A stretch of DNA of 37,087 nt from Triparma columacea (GCA_030267965.1 BRYA01000493.1:2974-40060); one strand, 5' to 3'. Positions 1 through 12,457 are shown, counted from the stretch's first letter. A program made the numbers and translations. The notes: generated by a model not told the origin, from the sequence alone.

Positions 1-65
1 ATCAAAAACCACTCTCTCCCAACCTATACCTCCCCCCCTCCCCCCCCCCCCACTCCCGGGTCTCT

Positions 66-3000
66 CTATGGTAATTCATCTTCCTCGTCGCTGCTGAATT
101 CCAGTTCCTTCTCACCCTCCTCCCTCCCCACCTCCTCGATTTCTCCAAGTTCAGACGTCCCTACACTCGATGGAGAAGCCAGCATCTCGACTTCCTCGAA
201 CTCCCCTGCGGGGGGAGATGATGGCAAGGATAGACTAGGAGGTGACGTCGGTTTAACCACCGCCTTCTCCTCTTCCTCCTCCTCTACTTCTTCCTCCTCT
301 ACTTCTTCCTCCTCTACTTCTTCCTCCTCTTCCTGCTTCTCCTCCCCCTCCTCCTCTTTCCCCTCCTCTTCCTCAGCAGATTCCTCCTTCTTGAGAGGCT
401 CCACCGCAGGCTCCTTCTCCACCACCACCTCCTGCTCTTCCTTCAACACCTTCTCCTCCTCCTCCTCCTCCCCCACCACCTCATCCTCCTCCTCCTCCTC
501 CTCTGCCCCAAGGTCGATAGTCTCGCTCCTTCTCGTGAAGTCTTCCTTCTTAAAAAGGCCCTTAACCGCATCTCCAATTCCCCCCACCCCCTCCTCCTCT
601 CTAACCTCTTCCATCCCCCCAACCACCTTCTCCCCCTCCCCTATCCTCCCGTCATAGTCCTCGCGCTTGGGGAGATCATTCATGGCGAGGGAAATCTGCT
701 TCCGGGCACCCTCCATGTGCACGTCGCTCAAGGTTGAACTTACCCCGCGACGGGATGAAAGCCCTGACATGGTTCAACGGGGACGGGTGAGGGGGGTGGT
801 GGGGGGGGGTGAGCCGATCTTTGCTACTAATTACAAAGGCCAGCATCATTCTGCTTCTTCTCCCCCCCTCCCCCCCCCTCTTTCTTACCTTTAACAAGCC
901 TCTCCTTCGCCACAACCTTTGCCTTCTCTCGTCCCTCCTCGCTGTCCAGGTCCATCCCGTCAACCTCTCCCATGACCTCACTCATCTCCACCCCAAGCGC
1001 CCCCCTTATCCTCCTCGCGTCCTCCCCCATATCCTCCCTCCTGTTCTCAAGCATCTTCATCTTCTTCTCCAATTTCCTCCCCGCCAACCCGGCGTTCTCA
1101 CCGACACCAAAACGGGAAACCTTATCACGGAGTTCCCTCTTACCCTCCTCTTTCTCCATCGCCAGAGTCTCTACGTCGTGTACGAACCTCGCCCCCATTT
1201 CAAGGACAGGTTTATCCCCGGCCTCAAGTCCTGACTTGGCGACCCTTGAGTCAGCCTTGGAGGAAATCTGCTTACCGAACTTGTCCATCTTTATCTCGAG
1301 GGCACTCTTGGTACGTACTCCCCCCAAACCGGACGATACATCGTCCCCTGGAGCCGCCGATCCAAAGCTGAGATTGTTGGTGAAAAAATCGTGAAGGTTT
1401 CGACGTGGTTAGCTCCTCATATCCCACGTAGACCTTCCCGTAACCCCCCAACCCCTCCTGCCTTCCTTCACACACTCACCTCTGAGCAACCTTTCCTCCC
1501 CCTCCCCCGCCCCCACCCTCGAATTCCGAAAGTACCGAAGCAGCAGCAGGTGGTGCTTTCCCCTGCTTGGACTCAATGGCCCCCCCGCTGAGGCTCCCCC
1601 CTCCCCCCAGTGAGAACTCCCCCGGTATCTTATCGCTAACATTGACCCTCTCCGCCTCCCCGTAATTCGGCGTATTTATGTCCTTCGGGAAGCACGGGTA
1701 CTTGGTCTCCATCCCGTTCTTGAGTTTCCCGTACCTAGTCTCGCTCCCCCAGAACGTGAGTACGACGTGTATGCTCCCGGATGGTGTTTTCTTCTTCCCG
1801 TTCGTAATATTAAGCCACGTGTCAACGACGCCCTTCCTGTATACTTCCTCCAAGCTGTACTCAACGTCACCGACAATGTCGTCGCTGAGGGTGTCCTGGT
1901 CCATTACGGAGAACTTTAAGGTCTGGTGGTCGCAAGGCGAGAAGACGAGCTCCGCGTCCCATTCTGGGTTGTTGCTACCGCTAACGACCTAAGTAATAGT
2001 GATGCGGGCGGATCGCGGACATTGTTAGTGTAGGACGAAGGGTTTATGGCCTAAGCATTTTTCGCAGGTACGTCACTGCTTGCTTCGCTCCTCCCTTATC
2101 ACCCCCTCCCTCACCTGAGTCTCCTGCTTGTCATCACCCTCCTTACCCCCCTGGCACCCCTTCATTTCCACTACGACGTAAGGGTCGTTCTTGCCTACCA
2201 ACTCCGTGCTCCTCAGGTCCTTCCCGCAAACAACGTTAACGACCAGGGTACCGGCAGCGTAGAAGCTCGGGATGACCTCGATGTGTCCCTTGAAGACCTC
2301 CTTCCCCTTCTTCCCGGTAGACAAGTGGTACGTCTTCTTGTCATGCGCGACCCCTTGAGCCATGATCTGCATGAGGTTAACGGTCTTCTCGCCGAGCAGG
2401 CCGTCGGTCCCTATGTTCTCGTCGAACACCTGCAGGACAATGTCGTCGAAGTAGTTGGAGGGGTTGCACCAGCATACGAGCTTCTTCTTGTGGTCGCTCT
2501 CCTTGAACTCGAACGTCTGATCCATGTCCTTGTACGTCTTGCCCCTGACCTTCGTCTTCCCCACCTTGATCCTCACGTAGGGGTCAATCTTCTTGTCGAA
2601 GATCGCGAAGCCTGGGCCCTTCAAGTCGATGCACCTCTGCAGGTTCATGACGAGCAGTCCCGTTCTGGCCTCCTCGAACCATATTTCAAGCCTGATCCTT
2701 CCGTTGTCGTCGTCATCTCCGGCCATGTTCAGCCCGAACCAGCCCCCCGAGGTCCCGTCATCCCCTTCGAGAATTGTTCCAGGGTTCTCCAAGCACTTCT
2801 TGACGCTAATACTCTTCTCCGCAACAACTTCCTTGGTACTAAAAACCGACCCGACCTTCTCTGCAACCTCAACGACAAGCACGAGGTCATCCTCGCTTAT
2901 GAGGCTCTCAGGGTTGAAGCAATCGAACTCAAACTCCTCAGGTTTCTCCCAGAGCAGACCTCCTTCCGTGGCTCCGAAGCTCTTTGTCTTTTGGGGGTCC

Positions 3001-6000
3001 TCGGCCGTCTCCTCACCGAGGTTCAGCCTGACAGAGAGCTTTAGGTTGCTCTTCTTACCCCTGATATCATCGAGCTCGTGAACCTGCGAAGACCGAACGA
3101 TATTAGTTATCCTTTCTCGCAATTCCAAATACTAACACTAATTATTCCTCACCTTGACCCTCAGAGTCCCCTTGTTCTCCTTCCAACTCTTTGTAGGCAT
3201 CAGTGCACCTCCGTGGAAACCTTTCTGGGAGGGTGTCCTGGAGCCAGGGCTCTTTGGGCTGCCCACATCACCTCCAGTCTCCTTCGACTTAACGTCGGGA
3301 ATTACGTACGATTCCACGTTGGGGCGGAGAACTGGGTACTCCTCCTTGAGCTCATCAGGGATGCCCGCGGGGTTGCGAGCGTGGAAAGCCACGTGGACTT
3401 CGCCGGCGGGCTTCTTTTTCTTATCAGAGAGCTGGACCCACCTGTCCAAGTAACCTGCCTTGAAGACGTCAGCCAAACTTATCGTCCCCTTACCAATCAA
3501 GTCATCGCTCCCCATGTCATCATCCCAACAAGCGATTTCGATTTTCTCGTGGTCCGCCACCGATACAGTCAAAACTTCTCCTCCCCACTGCGGTGTCTTC
3601 CCCCCTCCGTTGTGGGTCTGCGAGCGGAGAAGCGAAAAACGACGAACCGAAGGGGTTAAACGTTTCTGATAAAAAGGACGGCAGCCGCGTGGTACACACA
3701 AAAAACACATCTCTCACCTTGCTCCTGACATCAATGTCTCCGTACTTCTCGATCAAGCTAGTGGACTCGAACTGAAGGTAAGGGTCCGCCTTCCCGAACA
3801 TGTTGGGGTTCTTAAGGTTCCTGCCCCCTTTCACGATAATGTCCAACTCAGCGGCAGGCTCGAACTCGACGATGGCAATTAGCTCGCCGCCCGGCTTTCC
3901 GTTGCACTGCAAAGGGTAGGATCTCATGATCGGTGCTACCTTGGGCGCCTTGGCGGCCTGTGCGGCCTGAGCAGCGTCCTCCTTGCCCCCGTCAGATACG
4001 TTCTTCACGCCGTCTCCAGGAGTTGCACCCATTGCCACGGCCGCATACTCAAGAATGTTGATCTCGCACGATCCGATGAGATCGTCCGACATTGCATCGT
4101 CGTCGTAGAGCTCAATCTTCAAGGGCTCCTGCCAGCTCTTAACTCCTTTGTCAGTGGGCTCATCGGCAAACCACATGAGCAGCTGCTCCCGCCCAAAGGA
4201 AGGGTTTACGCCGCCATTGTTGCAAGTTAGTCCCCGAACTTTTTGCTTCTTGGAACCCATTGGTACGGTGACGTAAACATATGGATCTTGGGTGTCCATC
4301 ATGCCGCCCTTGTTGGGCAAGTTCCTCCCCTCGAACAGAGTCATCTTGACGATTCCGCTGTAGCTCGCAAGGAACTGAAGGGTCATTGTGATGGTCCCCC
4401 CGTTGCCGTCCAATTGGAAGGGCATCTTCAAGCTCGTTGTAGGCCTTAGGAGAAGATCCCTGACATTGATGACAACCTTTCCGCACGACTTGTCCTTCAT
4501 GTAGTTGTCGTCGAAGATCTCGACAGACAAGTTGACAGTCTCTCCCTCGCCGGTCATGGACTTGAGCTTCGCAAGATCGACAATGTCGAACGTCAGCTTC
4601 TCGTCGGTAAACTGGGGGTCACCCTCCGTGACCTTGTTTGTGGTCTTGGTCTGCTTCTTGAAGGCCCCCTTTTTGGCGTTGCAGAGCTTCACCAGGGCGT
4701 AGCACTGCAGGTTAGAATCGTCGCCCTTGATATCCTTCCCCTCGTGGATAGTCACAGACAGCTGTCCGCGGCGAATGTCAGAGACGGTGGCAGGGAGAGC
4801 GGAGAGGGCGGCGAGCGATTCTACAGGGGTCTGATTGAGAACGTCGCCGGCTGGAGGAGCGAGGTCGGAGCGAAGGGTTAGGCGTCTCATATATTGCATT
4901 GCGCGCTTGTCCCATGCATGCATGCATGCATGCATACATTCTTACCTTCCTGGACGCCACCGACAGCGTCGACTCCATCCATTCCCGCACTGTCTCCAGT
5001 GATGGTGGGGCGGTAGAGAGGGTAGGTCGTCCCAGCAGCGCCGACGAAGTAGAGGACCAGGTGAACGTCCCCAGCGGGTTTGCGCTCGTTATTCTTTGAG
5101 TACGACAGCGGTAGCCAGACATCGAGCGAGGCAGAGTTGTTCTCCGAAGCAGCTGCTTCTTTGAAGAGATCGAGCAGGGACAGCTCCGCATCTCCGATTA
5201 GATCCGAGGAGAGCATGTCCTTGTCCATGCACTCGACTTTGAGCTCGAACTGATCAATGATGTCAATCTCGCAGTCGAAGTTCCACTGGGGGTCCGTCCC
5301 TCCATCGGAGTGGGTGTTGGTGTGAAATTTCTTGTTGAGCTGCTGCATCTGCGAGTCAGCTGAAAGCTGAACGTAAGGGTCAGCGGTACCGAAAGAGTCG
5401 GGGTTGCGCAATTCCCTCCCAGCGATGCACTTCACGGTGAGCTTTCCTGCCGGTAGGAATCGCAATCCTGCTCGAAGCTCTCCAGCCATCTTGCCCTTGT
5501 GGGATAGAGACAAGCTTTGAGTCCCAGTCTCGGCATCGGCGTCGGCCGTGTCCTTGGGGTTCATGTAATTCATCAAGCCGAAGTTGTGCTTTCCGATGAT
5601 GGCGTCCACGCCGATGTTATCGTCGTAGACGGTGATCTCAACATCCTCCTTCCAGCTTTCCTTCTCATCGCAGAAGATGAGAAGTTCCTGGTTGTTGAAG
5701 TTGGGAGTCTTGCCTCCATTGTTGATGGTGCGGGAGCGAGCGGGCTTGGCCTTATTGACCTCGATCTGGACGTAGGGGTCCATAGACTTCGCGGAGGACA
5801 TGATGCCTGCGCGGTTGGCCAAGTTCTTGGCATCAACGAGGGTCACGAGGAGGGCGCCTAGCTGGGACTTGAGGAAGGTCGTCTTGAGCTTGAGGGTGCC
5901 AGCGCCAGCTCCACCAGAAATCTGGTACTCGGCTTCGACAGGTACGTTCGGTTTGGAAATGAAGTCGCCCTTAAGGGGGATGGTCACAGATCCGAGGTTG

Positions 6001-8930
6001 GTGTCCTTGAAGTTGTTGTCGTCCATCAAGTCAACGTAGAGGTTGATCTCTCCATTCTCTTCGAGCTTAAAAAGGTCACTAACGGGAATGTCCAGCTGCT
6101 CGTTGGACCAGTCTGCAGTTCCCGAGCCATCCGAGGACTTGCACTTGACGTTCTTCGTCTTCTTTGACTTGCCCTTCTTTCCAACCTTTGCTCTTACGTA
6201 CGCAAAGAGCTTGCTATCCTTACCCTTGATGCCGGACCCCTCGACAACTTCAACTTGGACTACGCCTGTGCTCTCCATGACTCCAGGCGCCGCCAAGTAC
6301 TTGGCGGAATCATGGACATCGAACGGAGCCTTTGCGGGGGGGAATGCGGTCCCAGCCCCCCACTGCCTCTCTGCATCGGCGAAGACACTCGTGGACGGAC
6401 CGGGGCGATGAGGGAAGGGTGTGCCAGGCTGTCCCCAGAAGTACATTTGAATCTTGACGTCGCCGGCGGGGACCGTCCCCTTCTTGGTGGTGTGCACGAG
6501 CGACACCCAGGCCTCGGACTTGCCGAAGTGGATCACCTCGGATAGGTCGACCTCAGCAGATCCAATGAGATCGTCCGAGCCGACGTCCTCGTCGTAGCAG
6601 ACAATCTTCAGTGTAGTCGCGTCGACGTAATCGAACGAGAGCTCTGCAAGCCACTCGGGATCCAACGTAGAGTCGATCGTCTGCGTCTGCTTCGTAATGG
6701 ACGCCTTCTTAGCGCACTCCCCGGTTTGCTTACGGGCGTCCTTGATGATCTTCTTCACCTCCTTTGATTTTTGGTCAACGGGGGATGGCAGGGCCTTCAG
6801 CGCAGCAGGCTGGCACTGGTCGAGGCTGAGCATGATGTACGGATCAGGCTTCCCCCAGCTGTCTGGGTTGCGCAGCGATTTGGCCGAGTGCACGATAACG
6901 TTGAGCTGCCCGAAAGGCAAGAAGTCGCAGTTGCAGTTGAATGTCCCCGCGTCCTTGCCCGACTGTGTGAGCAGTGGAATTGACGAGTAGGGGGCGGAGT
7001 TCTCGGCCATCATGTTGAAAAGGTCGAGAGTGTGGGACGCGATGAGGGAGTCGGAACCGAAATCATCGTCGAATATATCAAGCTTGAAAGGCTTATTCCA
7101 GTTCTTCTCGTCGACGAAAATGAGCAGCTCCTCCCCCTTCCAGTCGGGCTTTGCGCCGGCGTTACTGAGGGTCTCTGTGCGCGCCCTCTCCTCTCCGATG
7201 GAGAGGTAGACGTAAGGGTCCTGCTTGTCTAGCATGTTCGAGGTGTCGTTCAGGTTCGTGCAGTCATTGCAAACGACTCTGACGACCCCGAACTTGGCGG
7301 CCCAGAACTCCACCTTGACCTTGATGGTCCCGCAGTCCTCCGTAGTTCCCGGTTTGTGCAGGTCGACTTCGAGGACCTTCGGGCCGTCGTTGTAGAACAT
7401 CGGCCTCTCCATCTCGTCGGTAACGTCGACCTTTGCGACGCACACGCACTTGTCGGACATCCAGTTGTCATCGTAGAGAGCAATCTCCATGAAGACGACC
7501 CCGTCCTTATTCTCCACGCTGGTGGGGTCCTGGACGTCGAAGTAAAGCTTCTCGTTGCTGAACTCCAGTTTACCGCCTGCGGCGGCGAGCGAAGCGAGTC
7601 GCAAGATGGATTGTTAATGGTTTCGTGAATGTGGAGTGAGACGGTCGTTGATCGTTTGGTGCTTTTTCTTTTGTTTCTTGTCGTTTTTGCACTTCTAATG
7701 GACAATGTACAACTAAAATCTCAGCACCCTGGGGCACCCACACTTTGGCATTTTTTATTTATCATTCTCACCTGACTTGGCCGCCTTGGTCGTCTTCGTC
7801 TTCTGAGCCTTTGCCTTCGGGTTTGCAATATTGGCATCTCCAAGCTTGACCTTAAGGTAAGCTTGGAGGCTGGAGTCTTTCCCTTTGACGCCTTGTGCGC
7901 TTACGACTGTAAGCGCGAGCCGACCTCGCTGGAGAGGCTGGAGGGGACGGGGGCGAGTGTAAGGCCTGTCAGTGTCGGGGACCACAAGTGCGACAGGTTC
8001 GGGCACTGCCACGGGCTTGGGTGCTGGGGCTGGTGCTGGGGCTGGGGCTGGTGCTGGTGCTGGGGCTGGCGCTTCAACTGGAGCCGGCTTGGGGAGTGCC
8101 TTGTTGGCGCTCAGCGCCGTCCTGAGGCTAGAGATCTTGTCTACTATGGATCCAATTTCATCAGTCATGCCTGCGACATCCGGGTAGCTCGAGGCCGGGA
8201 CCTCTGACATGCATATGCGGGCCTCCTTCTCTAGGTTCTCGAGCGTCTTGGCTAGGCCCTCAGGCCTCTTGTGGCCCTTGTCGAAGGGGGCGGGGGGGTT
8301 CTTCCCGTAGTGGCCGGCCGAGGCACGGGCGGCGAGAAAGATCTCGGCGGAGTCGAGGCCGTAGTAGGTCAGCATGTTCTCGCACGTCTTAACGACGGCC
8401 TGGTACATTTTGAGCTCCCTCTTTAGCGACTTGTTCCTGTGATGAGGGAGCGGAGTGGAGGGGATCGGGGTTAGGGAGGGCACCAGACACGCGGATGAAT
8501 GTCGGCGTTAGGGTTTACATGAAAATCGAACTCGCTTCGTTCCTTATTCTGCCTTCCCATCCTCTCCTCACCTGGAGGTAACCCTCTCTAACTGCTCATC
8601 CAAGTCAGCCACGTGTCCCGCCGCCGCCCTGAGCTCTTGCTTAAGAGATCCCTCGCTCTTATTCATACTTTCCTGCACGTTGAGGAGGTATTCCGTAATG
8701 AGCTGCTGGACCATCATGCCTCGGACAGCCAGGCTCTCGCCTGTTGAGGAACGGGGGGGACTCTCCTGAGCGTTGAGCTTGCAGAACGTTAGATTGTCGA
8801 GGAGAGACTGTAAACAGTCAAGGTCGATGTCACGTATTACCCTATCTACGTCCAGGGACTCCAACCTCGACCAGGGCATGGGACCCGACCTCTGCCGGAA
8901 GAAGAAGGGGGTGGAGATGGCTGCATCCAT
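66..8930 (-). CDS. DZIP1-N / twelve-C2-domain giant protein (2635 aa, 9 exons)
   Basis: Exons 8930-8572, 8436-7772, 7576-4946, 4850-3718, 3617-3153, 3083-2115, 1988-1480, 1367-889, 763-66. All junctions are GT-AG, all phases agree, and the total is 7908 nt. Residues about 8-170 match the Dzip-like N-terminal domain: W-S-R-L, V-D-R-V-I-R-D-I-D, L-T-F-C-K-L, Q-L-I-T-E-Y-L-L, then a coiled coil ending L-K-R-E-L-K. A Pro-Ala run near residues 240-260 leads into twelve C2 domains (about 289-2165) in four A-B-C triads. Types B and C keep DPY and acidic DDD/DED loops expected to bind Ca2+ and phospholipid. Type A lacks DPY, and C2-10 is degenerate. The tail is Gly-rich, then coiled coil, then Glu-rich (about 2440-2600), with a 15-nt DNA repeat near 283-327. 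No membrane segment is seen. DZIP1 proteins act at basal bodies, so a ciliary-base or membrane-docking role is inferred. The structure is firm; the function is not. Confidence 0.85.
4913..4937. repeat. (ATGC)n microsatellite in a C2-gene intron
   Basis: About six tandem CATG/ATGC tetramers lie inside intron 4945-4851 of the C2 gene, just downstream of its donor on the minus strand. The run is self-complementary. Confidence 0.9.
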
Positions 8931-9685
8931 CTTGGGTCGTTGGGCGTTGAGTGAAAGGTAAGGGAGAGATTACGGGGGTAGGGCCGGGGAGGGATGATTT
9001 TACGGGTAGGAAGTGAGGAGGGGGGTGGGTTGATAAGGATGTTCAAAACTGCTCAATTCTTTCAAGGATTATTGAGAAAACTTAAAAAAATATTGGGAGA
9101 GACTACATATTGTGGAAGGGACGTGGGGGGAGAATTTCGGGGTCTGCGGGTGTGGAAGGCACGTGTACGATTGTTGCTTGATTCTTATCTGCCGGGGTCT
9201 GCCGTGGTTATTTAGTCCGTTGCATGATTTGACATGTTGAGATACAGTGGCCACTGTATTTTTCAAATCCAGATGATTTCTCTTTCTCTATTTCGTTTCG
9301 TGAGGCATCCTGTTAACAGTACCCAATTACGATCGTATCAATCACCCCTTCTCATCCTCCTGGCATCCCCCCCCTCCCCTCCCCGACGACATGACATATC
9401 CCTCCCAATAATACCACAGTGTCTTTACAACATCACATTCGAAATCCGTACGGAATGCCCTACAAAATGCCTAACAAGGTCCCCCAAAAGAGTATGTTCA
9501 TCCATAAAACCTCACGGCCTCTTAGTTTCATTACTAGCAGCGTAGCTCTGGGAGGTTTTCCCCCCCCCCCACGTGCGTAACCCTTATCACTTCGTTTTTT
9601 TATGTACACCCAGTGTCTCCTTCCATTCTCCCTTCGTTTTTTGTTTTGTTCATTTGTGGTGCCCCTTTCCTCACCCAATTCCAAT
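8931..9685. other. Intergenic region upstream of the C2-domain gene
   Basis: I see no convincing gene. It should hold the minus-strand promoter of the C2 gene next to 8930, but no clear TATA element is visible. It contains G-rich and C-rich tracts and one perfect palindrome (9242-9259). Confidence 0.5.
9242..9259. repeat. Perfect 18-bp palindrome
   Basis: ATACAGTGGCCACTGTAT is identical to its reverse complement. It stands alone in non-coding DNA about 310 bp upstream of the C2 gene start and could be a dimeric regulator site or chance. Confidence 0.6.
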
Positions 9686-10138
9686 TCACCATTCCATATC
9701 GAACACCCCTTCGTTCATCGCCTTTTCATTACTGTATATTTTCCCCCCTCCCCCCTGATGATTCTTCTCCCATGTTTCATTTTCCCCACCTGTAGCGGTA
9801 GTACGGTACATACCTGGACCGTCAATCATACGTTGACCACCATCAAGTACTCCACTTGATTCCCTTTTCCTTCTGATTATCCCTTCAACTCTCTCTCTCC
9901 CATCTTTGGTTTTCATCATCCCCTCAATAACAGTTTTATACATCCCCAAATCGTGGCAGTGTGCCGCGTGAAGCTGGGCCCGAAAGTCGTGCTCCGAGAG
10001 GGTAGTACGAACGTGGGTAGGGGGGAGAGGAATCTCAGAGGAAACTGCACGGAGAGTATTGAAACAGGAGTTGGTTGGGGAGTTGGATACGGGGGTAGCG
10101 GAGAGGGAGGAATTGCAGTCATCGGAGGAAGAACCCAT
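9686..10138 (-). CDS. Possible hypothetical protein, low confidence
   Basis: A 150-codon frame opens with a Ser/Asn/Pro-rich segment followed by a plausible charged helix (residues about 50-90, with E-H-D-F-R-A-Q-L and G-R-E-R-V-E-G-I-I-R-R-K-R). A good donor, CCAG|GTATGT near 9811, could end a first exon after about 108 codons, but I found no convincing next exon. I recognise no family. It could equally be a chance frame. Confidence 0.25.
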   Translation of the reverse strand: MGSSSDDCNSSLSATPVSNSPTNSCFNTLRAVSSEIPLPPTHVRTTLSEHDFRAQLHAAHCHDLGMYKTVIEGMMKTKDGRERVEGIIRRKRESSGVLDGGQRMIDGPGMYRTTATGGENETWEKNHQGGGGKIYSNEKAMNEGVFDMEW

Positions 10139-11350
10139 TTGATCGTACGAGAACTGAGGGGAGGGGGGCGAGGTGAAGGAGTGGATGTGAGAATTTGATG
10201 TAGATCGATAGCAACTCAGTATAATACTCTCAAGTGAAGGTCTTCAGACATCTTTCCAACAAAGCATCTCCCACATCTCCAAGCCATTTCCAAGTCATCT
10301 CCAAGTCAAGACTCCGATTTGAGTCGGCAGCAGTGAGTCATGCATGAAGTTTTCCTTCTCCCTTGCGGGAATTCCTCCGTTGAGTTTCATCCTAATGAAT
10401 GTTTCACCCCTTTTAATGGTTTTCTCATGTCGATATGTCCATTGTCCTTCTTAATCCTTAGTCATATCCCCAAAAATACTTGACGACCAGCAGCTGCTGT
10501 CCTTAAACTGATGACAACCCTCTCTATACACGCTTTCCGACATTCTTACCTCCCACGATGCCATTTTAGTGCCTGTATATTCCTAATTATTCAACTATGA
10601 GACAGAGAATTGGGTTAGAATGAGGTGAAATTGACCTTGAAATGCCTTTGGAGAGACGAGAGCCGGGGTTCAAGGAGAAAAAGGAAAATATTTTGGGAGA
10701 GATGGGGGCATATAAGAGATTATAAAGCTTTTCGAGATAATCTATGTATACATGGAGGGTATGCGACTTAAAAAAAGGGAGAACATACCTTAATTCAGAT
10801 TGAATTGGGTGCTTTTTGTGGTTGAGGTTGTTAAGTTGAACCTCTCAATTTTCTCGATTTTTTCCACTTTCTCCACTTTAACCACTTAACTACTTAACGC
10901 TTATTTCAGGAATACAACCATTAAAATAAAGGGAAACTACCGACATCAGCGCGTCATAATATGACCAGATTTGGGATCATCTTCTTGCCTCATTCTTCAG
11001 CCCCACTTGTCTCGTGTTGATTCTGGATCTGAGAGGGAATTTTCAGAAGAATTTGAGAATTGTATTCCGTTTTAACCCCCGAAAATCAGGGTTAAGACCA
11101 TTTTCAACATATTCAATCAATCATTCACACTTGAACACTCATATTACCGACAAAAACAGCGCAAGAGGGGAACATTTTGGGTAGGCTTGAAAAGACCTCG
11201 ATACTCACTCTTCTTTGGGTAGCCTTTTCATCCCTTTTCCTGAACTCCTTCATACATACATACACACACACACACAAAGTACTCATCATTTCACGTAATT
11301 GGTAACAAGAAAGAGAAAACAAGGTGAGATTGAGGAAATATAATGGAGAT
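10139..11350. other. Gene-free AT-richer DNA before the array
   Basis: No long frames and no tRNA or rRNA signatures seen. A short direct repeat of the type ATCTCCAAG lies near 10270-10310. The stretch ends at ATGGAGAT|GTAAGC (donor at 11351), taken as the start of the intron-like array. Confidence 0.5.
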
Positions 11351-11415
11351 GTAAGCAGGGGGACATCTCGCAGACAAATCCAGAATAGGGTAAATATTGC
11401 GAAGGGTTGTTGCTT

Positions 11416-11623
11416 GTTTGTTCCAATGATGTAAACTCATTTGCAAGGCTGGGCAGGTGGACGTGGAACTCGTCAGCAACACTCTCGGGTGTTGCTCTTG
11501 AGAGTGTTGCTCTTGTTGTTCCAGCATCAAAGCTAAGTTCATTCATTGATCGTCCTGCTGGCATCCATCCTGAAATTCATTTAAGAAAACACCCCCTTCA
11601 AACGACCATACTGAGGAACAAAC
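11416..11623 (+). repeat. U0 core: same ends, different interior
   Basis: It starts GTTTGTTCC followed by AATGATGTAAAC and ends CAAACGACCATACTGAGG then AACAAAC, as in the other cores. The interior (about 11440-11597) is unrelated and has its own internal repeat around AGAGTGTTGCTCTTG. No type V1 or V2 window is recognisable. Confidence 0.7.
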
Positions 11624-11814
11624 ACACGACAACAACAAGCTGTTATTACTTCACACTGTACCTTCCTGTGTAAGAGTCACCTAACACATATCTTCAATCG
11701 CACTCGATATCCGCTATCCCCCCTCTCCTCCTACACACACGCACACATTCGACGATGCAGGTAAGGAAAGAGAGAAGGAGTGGTATCACAAAGTTGTTTG
11801 AGATGTTGAATGTT

Positions 11815-11947
11815 GTTTGTTCCGCTGATGTAAATATACCACACAATCTCTCATCATATGATATGCGACGTGCATTTCGGAGACACGCGCAATGATATAA
11901 CGCCAGTTAAGAAAACGGCTGCCAAACGACCATACTGAGGAACAAAC
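11815..11947 (+). repeat. U1 core (candidate structured RNA)
   Basis: Reference core. The ends GTTTGTTCC and GGAACAAAC can pair as a 9-bp stem. Inside follow GCTGATGTAAAT, window V1, TATGATATGCGACGTG, loop CATTTCGGAGA, CACGCGCAATGATATAAC, GCCAG, window V2, AAACGGCTGCC and CATACTGAGG. GCGACGTG and CACGCGC form a hairpin with one bulged A. TGATGT and CTGA next to the terminal stem resemble C and D boxes, but the C box is imperfect. V1 is CAATCTCTCATCA and V2 is TTAAGA. Confidence 0.6.
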
Positions 11948-12136
11948 ACATGACAACAACAAGCTGTAGTAGGTTGACACTGTATCTCCCTGTGTAAGAG
12001 TCACCTAACACCAATCTTCAATCACACTCGATATCCGTCGTTATTCTCCCCTCCTCGCACACACATTCGATGATGCAGGTAAGGAAAGAAGGAAGTGCGG
12101 AGTGGTATTGTAAAGTTGTTGGAGATGTTGAATGTT

Positions 12137-12268
12137 GTTTGTTCCGCTGATGTAAATATACCACAAGTCATATAAAATATGATATGCGACGTGCATTTCG
12201 GAGACACGCGCAATGATATAACGCCAGTATGCAAAATGGCTGCCAAACGACCATACTGAGGAACAAAC
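12137..12268 (+). repeat. U2 core
   Basis: Same plan as U1. V1 is AGTCATATAAAA and V2 is TATGCA. Confidence 0.6.
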
Positions 12269-12457
12269 ACATGACAACAACAAGCTGTAGTAGGTTGACA
12301 CTGTATCTCCCTGTGTAAGAGCGACCTAACACCAATCTTCAATCGCATTCGATATCCTTTGTCTTTCTCCCCTCCTTATACACACGTTCGATGATGCAGG
12401 TAAGGAAAGAAGGAAGGAAGGGTTAACATCGCAAAGTTGTTGGAGATGTTGAATGTT

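Noticed and set aside
391..657. Ser-rich plus-strand frame opposite the Glu-rich tail of the C2 gene
   Set aside because: It is an antisense reading of GAG/GAA runs. The minus-strand exon fits the full nine-exon model.
11815..11947. Hammerhead ribozyme
   Set aside because: CTGATGT resembles part of the CUGANGA core but lacks the second GA, and no matching GAAA element with the required stems was found.
12137..12268. V1 of U2 (AGTCATAT) matching the 5' region of 18S rRNA
   Set aside because: An eight-base match to a common motif is within chance, it is in sense orientation for the plus-strand RNA, and I could not run a search for the other windows.
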